Part shown: positions 7,763 through 15,422 of the stretch, piece by piece
How the letters are laid out: each line of letters begins with the position of its first letter
Numbering within the stretch: the stretch's first letter is position 1
Assembly: GCF_016097415.1 (NCBI RefSeq)
Contig: NZ_JAEHGE010000001.1
Span: forward strand, 3,516,357-3,580,356
Direction of reading: 5' to 3'
From: a sulfur-oxidizing endosymbiont of Gigantopelta aegis
GTDB lineage: Bacteria; Pseudomonadota; Gammaproteobacteria; GRL18
DNA: 64,000 nucleotides
Notes under the pieces: model-generated
Told to the model about the DNA's origin: nothing
Databases searched by the model: none
Seen by the model: only the letters and a program-made list of their open reading frames with translations
Position numbers and translations under genes: made by a program

Positions 7763-9145
7763 ATGAGAAAAATAAATTCGATTGAAGAAGCAAAAGAAGA
7801 AATTAAAAAATTTAAAATTTCAGATTGTGCTGAGGATGATGTATTCTTTCAAGCATTAGAAGAAGTGTTGCTATCTATTTATCCACTCTTTAAATCCGGC
7901 GAACTTTATACGCTCAGTGCAAAAAATGCCATAGTCAAACGACTAGTTATGCCCGACCGGGTGATTAAGTTTAAAGTGGCCTGGCTGGATGATGATAATA
8001 TTGTTCAGGTTAATACTGGATACAGAGTTCAGTTTAATAATGCTTTGGGTCCTTATAAAGGCGGCTTACGTTTTCATCCGAGTGTTAATGAGGGTATATT
8101 AAAATTCCTGGCCTTTGAACAAATTTTGAAAAACTCCCTGACAGGTCTACCTATTGGCGGTGCTAAAGGTGGTAGTGATTTTGATCCGAAAGGAAAAAGT
8201 GATTTTGAGGTAATGAAATTCTGTTCTGCTTTTATGACTGAATTACATAAATATATCGGACCCAGAGTGGATGTGCCCGCTGGTGATATTGGTGTTGGGG
8301 CGAGGGAAATAGGCTACCTATTTGGGGAATACAAGAAGATCACTTCATCCTACGATGGCGTTCTAACCGGTAAGCCCTTTTTCTTTGGAGGCTCTTTAAT
8401 GCGACCTGAAGCAACAGGTTACGGCGTTATCTACTTTACTCGAAAAATGCTGGAACTCGAAGCAAAGGAGAGCCTTAAAGGTAAAATTTGTACCGTCAGC
8501 GGTGCTGGAAATGTGGCACTGCATGCCATTGAAAAACTGCTGCATCTAGGGGCTATTCCCGTTTCATGCACGGACTCTAAAGGAACACTTCATGACCCAA
8601 GAGGATTGGATCTTGAACTATTAAAGGATTTAAAACTTAAGCAACGTCAGTCTTTGCAGGAATATCTGAAAACACATCCTGATACTGAATACACCCCGAT
8701 TTCAGATTATCCAAAAAATGCTCATGCTGTGTGGAATATACCCTGTTACGCTGCTTTTCCCTGTGCAACTCAAAATGAACTGACCGCAAATGATGCTAAT
8801 AATCTAATTAAGAATGGCTGCATCAGTGTGTCAGAAGGTGCCAATATGCCATCAACGAAAGAAGCGGTCAGTATTATGTTAAACAAGGGAATACTACTCG
8901 CACCAGCAAAAGCAGCAAACGCTGGCGGGGTTGTAGTCAGTGGTTTTGAAATGAGCCAGAATGCTGCCATGCAAAAATGGACATTTGAAGAAGTAGATGA
9001 GAAATTAAAAGCAACCATGGAAAGCATTTGTGAAAAGGTCGCTGCAACCGCTGAAGAGTATCATGTTAAGGGAAACTATGTTGATGGTGCCAATATTGCA
9101 GGATTTAAGAGAGTGGCTGATGCCATGATTGCAGAAGGAATCTAG
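7763..9145 (+). CDS. gdhA: NADP-type glutamate dehydrogenase
   Basis: 460 residues, the size of the hexameric small-subunit (class I) enzymes. It interconverts 2-oxoglutarate plus ammonium with glutamate. The substrate-binding core is clear: PYKGGLRFHPSVNEGILKFL and LPIGGAKGGSDFDPKGKSD hold the catalytic lysines. VDVPAGDIGVGAREIGYLFG follows. The Rossmann part has TVSGAGNVALHAIEKL (glycine-rich nucleotide loop), and the C-terminal core has SEGANMPST and APAKAANAGGVVVSGFEMSQN. The family signature suggests NADPH and ammonium assimilation. One glycine of the usual GGGKGG is alanine here. It is transcribed alone; an imperfect palindrome at 9176-9214 follows it. Confidence 0.95.
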   Translation: MRKINSIEEAKEEIKKFKISDCAEDDVFFQALEEVLLSIYPLFKSGELYTLSAKNAIVKRLVMPDRVIKFKVAWLDDDNIVQVNTGYRVQFNNALGPYKGGLRFHPSVNEGILKFLAFEQILKNSLTGLPIGGAKGGSDFDPKGKSDFEVMKFCSAFMTELHKYIGPRVDVPAGDIGVGAREIGYLFGEYKKITSSYDGVLTGKPFFFGGSLMRPEATGYGVIYFTRKMLELEAKESLKGKICTVSGAGNVALHAIEKLLHLGAIPVSCTDSKGTLHDPRGLDLELLKDLKLKQRQSLQEYLKTHPDTEYTPISDYPKNAHAVWNIPCYAAFPCATQNELTANDANNLIKNGCISVSEGANMPSTKEAVSIMLNKGILLAPAKAANAGGVVVSGFEMSQNAAMQKWTFEEVDEKLKATMESICEKVAATAEEYHVKGNYVDGANIAGFKRVADAMIAEGI

Positions 9146-9175
9146 TGACTTTAAGCACTTATGCTATGTGGCTGT

Positions 9176-9222
9176 TGATACTTGAGAAGTGCCTTGCTGC
9201 ATTTTCAAGTATCACGAGTATA
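9176..9222. repeat. Imperfect palindrome downstream of gdhA, IS630-end-like
   Basis: TGATACTTGAGAAGTGC (9176-9192) mirrors GCATTTTCAAGTATCA (9199-9214) with one bulge. The right half, TGCATTTTCAAGTATCACGA and onward to 9222, resembles sequences at 39547-39571 and at the end of the IS630 remnant (46049-46073). It may serve as the gdhA transcript end or be a solo terminal repeat. Confidence 0.5.
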
Positions 9223-9259
9223 AAAATGAGAGTAAATGAGTGCTAATGCACCTATTATT

Positions 9260-9616
9260 TCATTTTTTAGGTATTGCGGGAAGCGGTGCAAGTCTGAGCA
9301 AGCGAAATTTATATTCAGCGACAGTTGATTTGCTCCCCTTTAGTCTTGCTTTTCCTTCAATTTTATCCTCTTTGTATTTTGCAGTTAATTCAACTGAAAA
9401 TGTTCTTCGTTTTTCTCCAAAGACAGTCTGCTTGTCATTATGTTGAGTAACATCTACATGAGCACTGAATTTTTTTCCCTTGACTGTATAAACGCCATGG
9501 CTAAACATAATAGCGCCACCACTTAAATAACGGCCTTTTTCTAAAAAGGTCGTGGATATGCGTTCCCAGCCATAAATACCTGCTATCTCAAAAATCCAAA
9601 TTCCATTCACTGACAT
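9260..9616 (-). CDS. Small GrlR-like protein
   Basis: 118 residues, no signal peptide, predicted mostly beta-strand. The pattern NGIW near residue 4, then E-K-GR-LSGG-AIMFSHGVYTVKGKKFSA, VDVTQHND, TVFGE and F-VELTAKYKEDKIEGKARL, matches the small single-domain family that includes GrlR. GrlR is a negative regulator known from enterobacterial type III secretion; many environmental homologues have no such context. No secretion genes are nearby, so a regulatory role is only suggested. It is convergent with gdhA and divergent from the Mrp operon that starts 266 bp away. Confidence 0.6.
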   Translation of the reverse strand: MSVNGIWIFEIAGIYGWERISTTFLEKGRYLSGGAIMFSHGVYTVKGKKFSAHVDVTQHNDKQTVFGEKRRTFSVELTAKYKEDKIEGKARLKGSKSTVAEYKFRLLRLAPLPAIPKK

Positions 9617-9881
9617 TTTATTATCTCCAAAATCATTAATGACTTGATACCAATATACTCATAAACTTGGGAGTAAGTACCTTTTGGACCTTTTCGGCAC
9701 TTTTTTAAGGCTATGGGTATAAAACTGTTGATTATTATTTGCCGTAGCCTACAAATTGTAGCTGGATCCATTACAATATATAATAATTTAATTGTGTTTG
9801 TAGATCTTAGCAAGCTTTATTCTTATGATAGAGCTATGATGAGTATAGAATAAAAAACCATACTTTAGAAGGAATCGCACA

Positions 9882-10397
9882 TTGTTAGAACCGGTATTGA
9901 AATCAGAACTTGAGGTAAAACTTACTTTGTTTGAATATTTAAAGCGTGGTTGGTTACGGGGAGTGTTTTTTTCTTTTTTATGGTTGATTTTGACGGAAGG
10001 TGTGATAAGTTCATTGCTAGTTGGCATTCCCGTTGTGTTGTTGGCCACTTGGTCGAGTGTTTTATTGCTACCTCCTATTACGCTGTCATTGCTTGGTATA
10101 CTTAAATTTATTCCTTTTTTCCTTTGGCATTCTCTTCTTGGTGGGGTTGATACAGCGCGGAGAGTGTTGCGCTTTCGTATGCAGATCTCACCGGGAATGC
10201 ATGACTACCCATGGTCATTACCACCGGGAATGCCTCGTGTTTTTATGGCTAATACCGTGAGTTTATTTCCGGGGACCATGAGTGCTGAGCTAACAGAAGA
10301 CTATCTCAGAGTACACGTTTTGGATGACAGCAGTGATTTTATCTCTGAATTGCGAGCCGTTGAGCAATCAGTGGCGATTTTGTTTAAACTGAGTTAA
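9882..10397 (+). CDS. mrpE: Mrp/Mnh antiporter subunit E
   Basis: 171 residues beginning at TTG, 8 nt after an AGAAGGA ribosome site; no upstream ATG fits. Two or three N-terminal hydrophobic segments (about 28-95) are followed by a cytosolic domain with ANTVSLFPGTMSAELTEDYL and VHVLDD, the hallmark of MrpE/MnhE/MbhA. The subunit is needed for assembly of the multi-subunit cation/proton antiporter in the inner membrane. It is the first gene of a nine-gene operon running to 17188. Confidence 0.88.
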   Translation: MLEPVLKSELEVKLTLFEYLKRGWLRGVFFSFLWLILTEGVISSLLVGIPVVLLATWSSVLLLPPITLSLLGILKFIPFFLWHSLLGGVDTARRVLRFRMQISPGMHDYPWSLPPGMPRVFMANTVSLFPGTMSAELTEDYLRVHVLDDSSDFISELRAVEQSVAILFKLS

Positions 10398-10488
10398 ATA
10401 GTTGCTAAATTTCCTGAGATTGACTTATGAAAAATTTTAAAAAAATATTTTTTTTAAATCTATTGGTTTTTATTCATAAGGTGTCTCT

Positions 10489-10764
10489 ATGAGTATATTG
10501 TATATAGGCTTGAGCATTTTTCTTTTTATGACTCTGATTGCTGGTTTTTGGCGTGTATTGAAAGGTCCTGATGAAGTTGACCGCATGCTGGCAGGGCAGT
10601 TATTTGGCACCACTATTGTGGCCTGTTTACTGCTTCTAGCTCAGGCCTTTAAACGTCCTGATTTACAGGATGTCGCTCTGGTGTTGGCATTGATTTCAGC
10701 AATCACCATGATTGCTTTTGTCCGCCTTAGAAGTGCTTCTGATAATAAAACGGGAAGTGATTAG
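10489..10764 (+). CDS. mrpF: Mrp/Mnh antiporter subunit F
   Basis: 91 residues with three membrane helices. The family core is present: RVLKGPDEVDRMLAGQLFGT (about 22-41), with the conserved aspartates in the first loop, then the DVALVLALISAI helix. AAGGTGTCTCT precedes the ATG. MrpF is a small integral subunit of the Mrp complex. It is separated from mrpE by 91 bp of A/T-rich sequence and is followed directly by mrpG (1-nt gap). Confidence 0.88.
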   Translation: MSILYIGLSIFLFMTLIAGFWRVLKGPDEVDRMLAGQLFGTTIVACLLLLAQAFKRPDLQDVALVLALISAITMIAFVRLRSASDNKTGSD

Positions 10765-10765
10765 T

Positions 10766-11064
10766 ATGTCGATCATTGATATCATAACGGCTATTTTTTT
10801 ACTGGCAGGAGGTTTTTTTTTCTTGCAGGAACTATTGGCTTACTGCGCTTGCCTGATGTCTATACCCGCTTACATGCCCTAACAAAAGCCGATAATGTGG
10901 GTTTAGGATTGATTGTCATAGGTTTGTCCTTACAAGTTGAATCGCTGGCTATGGTCGGCAAGTTACTGCTGATTTGGTTGTTGGTTTTAATGACCAGTGC
11001 CAGTATTGCTTATTTAGTCATTAAATTGGCTCGGCACAAGGGGCTTAAATTATGGACTCGCTGA
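10766..11064 (+). pseudogene. mrpG: mrpG with one-base frameshift
   Basis: The ATG at 10766 opens MSIIDIITAIFLLAGGFFF, the normal start of MrpG. The frame is then lost at a run of nine T (10813-10821). The rest, RLPDVYTRLHALTKADNVGL to 11064, continues in another frame. One more T would give a continuous 99-residue protein of normal MrpG length with the family core GTIGLLRLPDVYTR. The fragment starting at 10849 is therefore the C-terminal part of this gene, not a separate gene. All neighbouring Mrp subunits are intact, so this is either a homopolymer sequencing error or a frame rescued by slippage on the T run; true loss would probably inactivate the complex. Confidence 0.85.
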
Positions 11065-11375
11065 GTATTCTGCTCTCTGTTTTTGATTTCTTTCTTATTG
11101 TGGCTATTATTGGTTCTGCCTGGCAAGCATTGAAAGAAAATAGTGATTTATTTCGTGCTATAACATTGTTTATCACCTTTGGATTATTGATGGCCGTGGC
11201 ATGGGCTCGCCTAGGGGCGGTTGATGTCGCATTGGCAGAAGCAGCGATTGGCTCTGGATTGACTGGCGCTTTATTGTTGTCGGCACTCTCTAAATTAAGG
11301 GAAGCTAAATTAAGGGAAGCTAAATTAACCGAGCCTGAACCCAAAAAGTTGCATAGCTCCCTTAACGATGAATAG
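11052..11375 (+). CDS. MbhD-like (DUF4040) antiporter subunit
   Basis: 107 residues, overlapping mrpG by 13 nt. Three hydrophobic helices carry the DUF4040/MbhD pattern: LRAITLF-like FRAITLFITFGLLMAVAWAR and GAVDVALAEAAIGSGLTGALLL. In classical Mrp systems this domain is part of the C-terminus of the large MrpA subunit; in membrane-bound hydrogenases (Mbh) and ancestral-type Mrp operons it is a separate polypeptide, as here. The C-terminal tail has a short tandem repeat (KLREAKLREAKL) encoded by a 15-bp DNA duplication at about 11291-11325. Confidence 0.85.
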   Translation: MDSLSILLSVFDFFLIVAIIGSAWQALKENSDLFRAITLFITFGLLMAVAWARLGAVDVALAEAAIGSGLTGALLLSALSKLREAKLREAKLTEPEPKKLHSSLNDE

Positions 11376-12087
11376 CCCTGCCTCAAAAGCACTGCCCCTT
11401 ACGTTGCAGCAACGTTTGTTTCGATGGTTGCTAATACTTATTTTGACTACGTTTATGATCACTTTGTCTTATGTTCTTTTGACCCAGCCTGAACCGGTAT
11501 CGGAGTTGCCTCGCCAGATCGCTGATAACTTGGAAAATACCGGGGTTAAAAACCCAGTGACTGCGGTACTGCTTAACTATCGTGCTTATGATACTTTTTT
11601 AGAAATGGCCGTTTTACTACTGGCATTGATTGCGGTTAAGTCGCTAGCCGATCCACTTGCCAGAAAGGGCGCTGCGTTGTTTTCACCGCCGGGAGAAGTT
11701 CTTACTCTCTTATCTCAAGTTTTTACTCCGTTATTTATTCTAATTGCTGGTTATTTGCTATGGGCAGGTGCCGATAAACCAGGAGGTGCCTTTCAGGCGG
11801 GTTCTGTATTGGCGGTTGCCTGTGTTCTCCCTTTACTGACTAATTGGCGGGGGGATGAGTTTTTTGCTCGTCTGAGCACACGTCTGATTCAGATTGCGGG
11901 TCTTAGTTTATTCTTGCTGATTGGTTTATTCACGCTGTCGAGTGGGAATTACTTTCTTGAATTTTCACCTGCAATGGCAGGTGGACTTATTTTAATTATT
12001 GAAGTGGCGGCTACATTGTCTATTGCACTAAGCTTGGGGGCGCTTTTTTTTGCGTTCCAGTCTAGCGAAAAGGGGGCTAATAAATGA
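11368..12087 (+). CDS. mrpB: MbhE + MnhB fusion subunit
   Basis: 239 residues. Residues 1-95 hold one helix and then NPVTAVLLNYRAYDTFLEM, the MbhE-like segment normally at the end of MrpA. Residues 105-235 are the MnhB domain, with QVFTPLFILIAGYLLWAG and the signature PGGAFQAGSVLA. The gene overlaps its upstream neighbour by 8 nt and the next by 4 nt (ATGA type), showing translational coupling. It is an integral subunit of the cation/proton antiporter. Confidence 0.88.
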   Translation: MNSPASKALPLTLQQRLFRWLLILILTTFMITLSYVLLTQPEPVSELPRQIADNLENTGVKNPVTAVLLNYRAYDTFLEMAVLLLALIAVKSLADPLARKGAALFSPPGEVLTLLSQVFTPLFILIAGYLLWAGADKPGGAFQAGSVLAVACVLPLLTNWRGDEFFARLSTRLIQIAGLSLFLLIGLFTLSSGNYFLEFSPAMAGGLILIIEVAATLSIALSLGALFFAFQSSEKGANK

Positions 12088-12419
12088 CCTCGGCTTTGTT
12101 GTATGTTTTTACCGGTATCGCACTTTTTTGTATGGGTTTTTATGCCTTGATTCTTCATCCGCACTTGTTGCGAAAAATTCTCGCGATTAACGTCATGAGT
12201 AGTGGTGTTTTTATGTTGCTGGTGGCCTTGGCTGATCGTTCACAAGCCTTGCTCAATCAGAGTGCGCCTGATCCCGTGCCTCATGCGATGGTTATTACCG
12301 GTATTGTGGTGGCAGTTTCTGCGACGGCTTTGGCTTTGACACTGATGTTACGCGTCCAGTTTGCCAGTGGGCGACCTGAGCTTATTGATGATGATGTTTC
12401 TAATACCCATGATCATTGA
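12084..12419 (+). CDS. mrpC: Mrp/Mnh antiporter subunit C (NuoK-like)
   Basis: 111 residues with three membrane helices, homologous to NuoK of complex I. It shows the ILAINVMSSGVFMLLVA helix with the conserved N and the second-helix motif PHAMVITGIVVAVSATALALTL. The gene starts inside the stop of the MnhB gene (ATGA overlap). In Mrp and related complexes this subunit forms part of the proton path with MrpA/MrpD. Confidence 0.9.
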   Translation: MTSALLYVFTGIALFCMGFYALILHPHLLRKILAINVMSSGVFMLLVALADRSQALLNQSAPDPVPHAMVITGIVVAVSATALALTLMLRVQFASGRPELIDDDVSNTHDH

Positions 12420-13917
12420 TATTCCCTGGGTAATTATTGTCATTCTCTTACCCTTAATCGGGGCGATGAGCTGTTTCGTGTGGCCTCAAAAGAGTATTTT
12501 ACTTGGCATGGTAACGGCAGTATCTATTGTTCTGGGTACTGCCGGACTGCTTTGGCAACTGATAACACTTGGTGTGCAACGCTATACCCTAGGTGGTTGG
12601 GCTGCACCTCTGGGAATTGATCTCTATGTTGATGGCCTGAGTTTGTTGATGCTTATTATTACAGCCTTGGTTGGTCTGGGCATTAGTAGTTATTCAATCG
12701 ATTATTTCTCACCTGTATCTGGGGCGCATAAAGCCTCGGATAAAAATAATACAGAAAATAATAAAGCACAGGCCTTTTGGCCACTCTGGTTGTTTTTATG
12801 GGCAGCACTAAATGCCTTATTTCTTTCGGCTGATATTTTTAATCTCTACGTCACTCTGGAGTTATTAGGCCTTTCTGCTGTTGCTCTAGTTGCACTTGCA
12901 GGCACTCGCGATGCACTCTCTGCGGCGATGCGCTATCTCTTGGTGAGTTTGTTGGGCTCGCTGTTTTTCTTGTTCGGCGTGGCCTTACTGTATCATAGCT
13001 ATGGTAGTGTCGATATTGCCACTCTGGCACAACAAATAAAGCCCGGTCCCATTATGAGCATTATTATGGCGCTGATGATGTCGGGTTTATTATTAAAAAC
13101 GGCATTGTTTCCAATGCATTTTTGGCTACCACCGGCACATGGTAGTGCCCCCGCACCGGTGAGTGCGTTATTGTCGGCACTGGTCGTTAAGGCCTCTTTT
13201 TATATTTTTCTACGCTTATGGTTAGAATTTTCTCCAGTGTTGGATGTCAGTCATATCGCTTCCTTTTTAGGCTTGCTGGGTGCAGTGGCGGTCGTATGGG
13301 GCGGGGTGCAGGCTTTGCGCCAAGTTCGGCTAAAAATGTTGATTGCCTATTCAACGGTTGCTCAATTAGGTTATTTGTTTCTGGCCTTTCCTTTGGCCAG
13401 TGTTTACGCTTGGCAAGGTGGATTGTATCTGTTGTTATCCCATGCCTTTGCTAAAGCGGCCATGTTTCTGGCAGCGGGTAATATTATGTATTTTTGCGGG
13501 CACGATCGGATCAGTGATTTGGACAGAGTGGCACAGCGTTTGCCTATTACCGTATCCGCTTTTGCTCTGGCTGGAATCAGTATCATGGGCTTGCCTCCTA
13601 GTGGTGGTTTTGTGGCAAAATGGCTAATGCTGAATGCTGCACTGGCTACACAACAATGGTGGTATGTGTTGGTGCTAGTGGTAGGCAGTTTATTAGCATC
13701 AGCGTATATTTTTAAAGTCATTGGCTATGCTTTTACACAAGCCGCTCAATCGGCTGAAGAAATAAAAACTAAACCTGTCCCTCTGACAATGGAGTGGGCA
13801 GCCCTGGCTCTGGCTTTTGTCGCTTTGTTATTGGGGTTGTTCTCAGGTTACCCTCTGGCTTTGATGGATATTGGCTCCCCTTTTTTGTCAGAAATCGCCT
13901 CTGGTGGTGTTAAATGA
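12409..13917 (+). CDS. Mrp antiporter proton-pumping subunit (MrpD-like, 1)
   Basis: About 502 residues from the ATG at 12409 (MIIDIPWVIIVILLP), which overlaps mrpC by 11 nt; the frame also has earlier ATG and TTG codons (12361-12394) without a better ribosome site. It is a 14-helix proton-translocating type protein of the NuoL/M/N family: AFWPLWLFLWAALNALFLS, LLLKTALFPMHFWLPPAHGS with the conserved lysine and histidine, PAPVSALLSALVVKASFY, and a discontinuous helix around MLIAYSTVAQLGY. It is one of three paralogous large subunits in this operon. Confidence 0.85.
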   Translation: MIIDIPWVIIVILLPLIGAMSCFVWPQKSILLGMVTAVSIVLGTAGLLWQLITLGVQRYTLGGWAAPLGIDLYVDGLSLLMLIITALVGLGISSYSIDYFSPVSGAHKASDKNNTENNKAQAFWPLWLFLWAALNALFLSADIFNLYVTLELLGLSAVALVALAGTRDALSAAMRYLLVSLLGSLFFLFGVALLYHSYGSVDIATLAQQIKPGPIMSIIMALMMSGLLLKTALFPMHFWLPPAHGSAPAPVSALLSALVVKASFYIFLRLWLEFSPVLDVSHIASFLGLLGAVAVVWGGVQALRQVRLKMLIAYSTVAQLGYLFLAFPLASVYAWQGGLYLLLSHAFAKAAMFLAAGNIMYFCGHDRISDLDRVAQRLPITVSAFALAGISIMGLPPSGGFVAKWLMLNAALATQQWWYVLVLVVGSLLASAYIFKVIGYAFTQAAQSAEEIKTKPVPLTMEWAALALAFVALLLGLFSGYPLALMDIGSPFLSEIASGGVK

Positions 13918-15422
13918 ACTGGAATGCCTTATTACCCTTATTGGTGGTACTCAGTTCCTTCCTGGCTGGGCTAATCATTTTCTTTCTGCCTGAAACGCGT
14001 CATAAAACACGCATTACCCTGAATCTGCTGGCGGCTGTTTTTAAGTTGGTTTTAGTGGGCATCATGCTTTGGGGTGTTTTTCACGGTCATCAATATGAAA
14101 CCCGACTGGCTTTTTTGCCGGGCTTAGAACTGGTTTTAAAAGCCGATGCTTTGGCGCTTTTGTTCGTGACCCTATCATCAGGTCTGTGGCTGCTAACGAC
14201 TATTTATGCCATTGGTTATCTGGAAGGTTCACCACATCGTAGCCGCTTTTTTGGCTTTTTTAGTTTATGTGTCACCTCTGCCGTCGGTGTTGCTCTGGCA
14301 GGTAATCTGATCACATTTTTATTATTCTATGAAATGTTAACGCTGGCAACCTATCCATTGATTGTGCATCGCGGTAATGAAGTATCCCGTAAGGCTGGCA
14401 AGACCTATCTGATATATACCATGTCGGGTGGTGTGCTATTGTTGATTGGCACGGTATGGCTCTATAGCATCACGGGTACATTGGAATTTACCGCTAGGGG
14501 AGTGGTGGCATCATCACTGGATAGCTATGGTCAATCCCTGGTTATTATCTTTGTACTACTAATTTCAGGGCTTGGTGTTAAGGCAGCCTTAATCCCTTTT
14601 CATGGCTGGTTGCCTCAGGCAATGGTGGCTCCAGCACCGGTGAGTGCCTTGTTACATGCGGTGGCGGTGGTTAAATCCGGTGCTTTTGGTATTGTTCGGG
14701 TGGTTAATGACATCTACGGTGTAGAAGTCGCCAATAATCTAGGTGTCACTATGCCGCTTGCCATCGTTGCGGGAATAACGATTATTTATGGTTCCGTACG
14801 GGCTATCTTTCAGGATGATTTAAAGCGTAGACTGGCTTTTTCTACCGTGAGCCAGGTTTCCTATATTGTGTTGGGGATTGCCATTGTCGGGCCCATGGCC
14901 ACCATTGGTGGCTTGATTCATTTAGTGCATCAGGGGGTGATGAAAATTACCTTGTTTTTCTGTGCAGGTAATCTGGCAGAAACACTGGGAATCCATAAAA
15001 TCAGTGAAATGGATGGTGTTGGCAAACGCATGCCCTGGACCATGGCTGCTTTTACCATCGGTGCTTTTGGCATGATGGGGATTCCTCCGTTGGCAGGCTT
15101 TATTTCCAAATGGTATCTCGGCGTCGGTGCTGTGAATACGGGGCAATACTGGGTTTTATGGGTGCTTGTGGGGAGTAGTTTGCTGAATGCTATCTATTTT
15201 CTCCCCATTATCTATGCCGCTTGGTTTAAACCTATTAGCAGAGCCTGGCCGGATGAACGGGATTTTAAACAACTTAAATGGAAAGCAGAAACAGCCTGGG
15301 CTCTGTTATTGCCACCGGTGATTACAGCGCTACTCACTCTGCTAATTGGCTTGTTTGCCTCAGCACCTTTTAGCCCCTTAAAATGGGTGCAGTTTATTAC
15401 GTTTCAGGAGTATCAGCCATGA
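13914..15422 (+). CDS. mrpD: Mrp antiporter proton-pumping subunit (MrpD-like, 2)
   Basis: 502 residues, ATGA overlap with the previous gene. Fourteen helices of the NuoL/M/N family are visible; the core is LVIIFVLLISGLGVKAALIP, FHGWLPQAMVAPAPVSALLH with the KxxxxxxFHxWLP signature, AVAVVKSGAFGIVRV, and FSTVSQVSYIVLGIAI. The first helices include ADALALLFVTLSSGLWLLTT and YLEGSPHRSRFFGFF, typical of MnhD/MrpD and MbhH. It is probably the main antiporter channel subunit, exchanging sodium (or another cation) for protons. Confidence 0.9.
   Translation: MNWNALLPLLVVLSSFLAGLIIFFLPETRHKTRITLNLLAAVFKLVLVGIMLWGVFHGHQYETRLAFLPGLELVLKADALALLFVTLSSGLWLLTTIYAIGYLEGSPHRSRFFGFFSLCVTSAVGVALAGNLITFLLFYEMLTLATYPLIVHRGNEVSRKAGKTYLIYTMSGGVLLLIGTVWLYSITGTLEFTARGVVASSLDSYGQSLVIIFVLLISGLGVKAALIPFHGWLPQAMVAPAPVSALLHAVAVVKSGAFGIVRVVNDIYGVEVANNLGVTMPLAIVAGITIIYGSVRAIFQDDLKRRLAFSTVSQVSYIVLGIAIVGPMATIGGLIHLVHQGVMKITLFFCAGNLAETLGIHKISEMDGVGKRMPWTMAAFTIGAFGMMGIPPLAGFISKWYLGVGAVNTGQYWVLWVLVGSSLLNAIYFLPIIYAAWFKPISRAWPDERDFKQLKWKAETAWALLLPPVITALLTLLIGLFASAPFSPLKWVQFITFQEYQP

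Noticed and set aside
9607..9813. Minus-strand 68-residue ORF between the GrlR-like gene and mrpE
   Set aside because: No ribosome site, atypical composition and no recognisable family; probably chance.
10849..11064. A separate 71-residue gene after mrpF
   Set aside because: It is the C-terminal part of mrpG; the N-terminal part lies at 10766-10821 in another frame.
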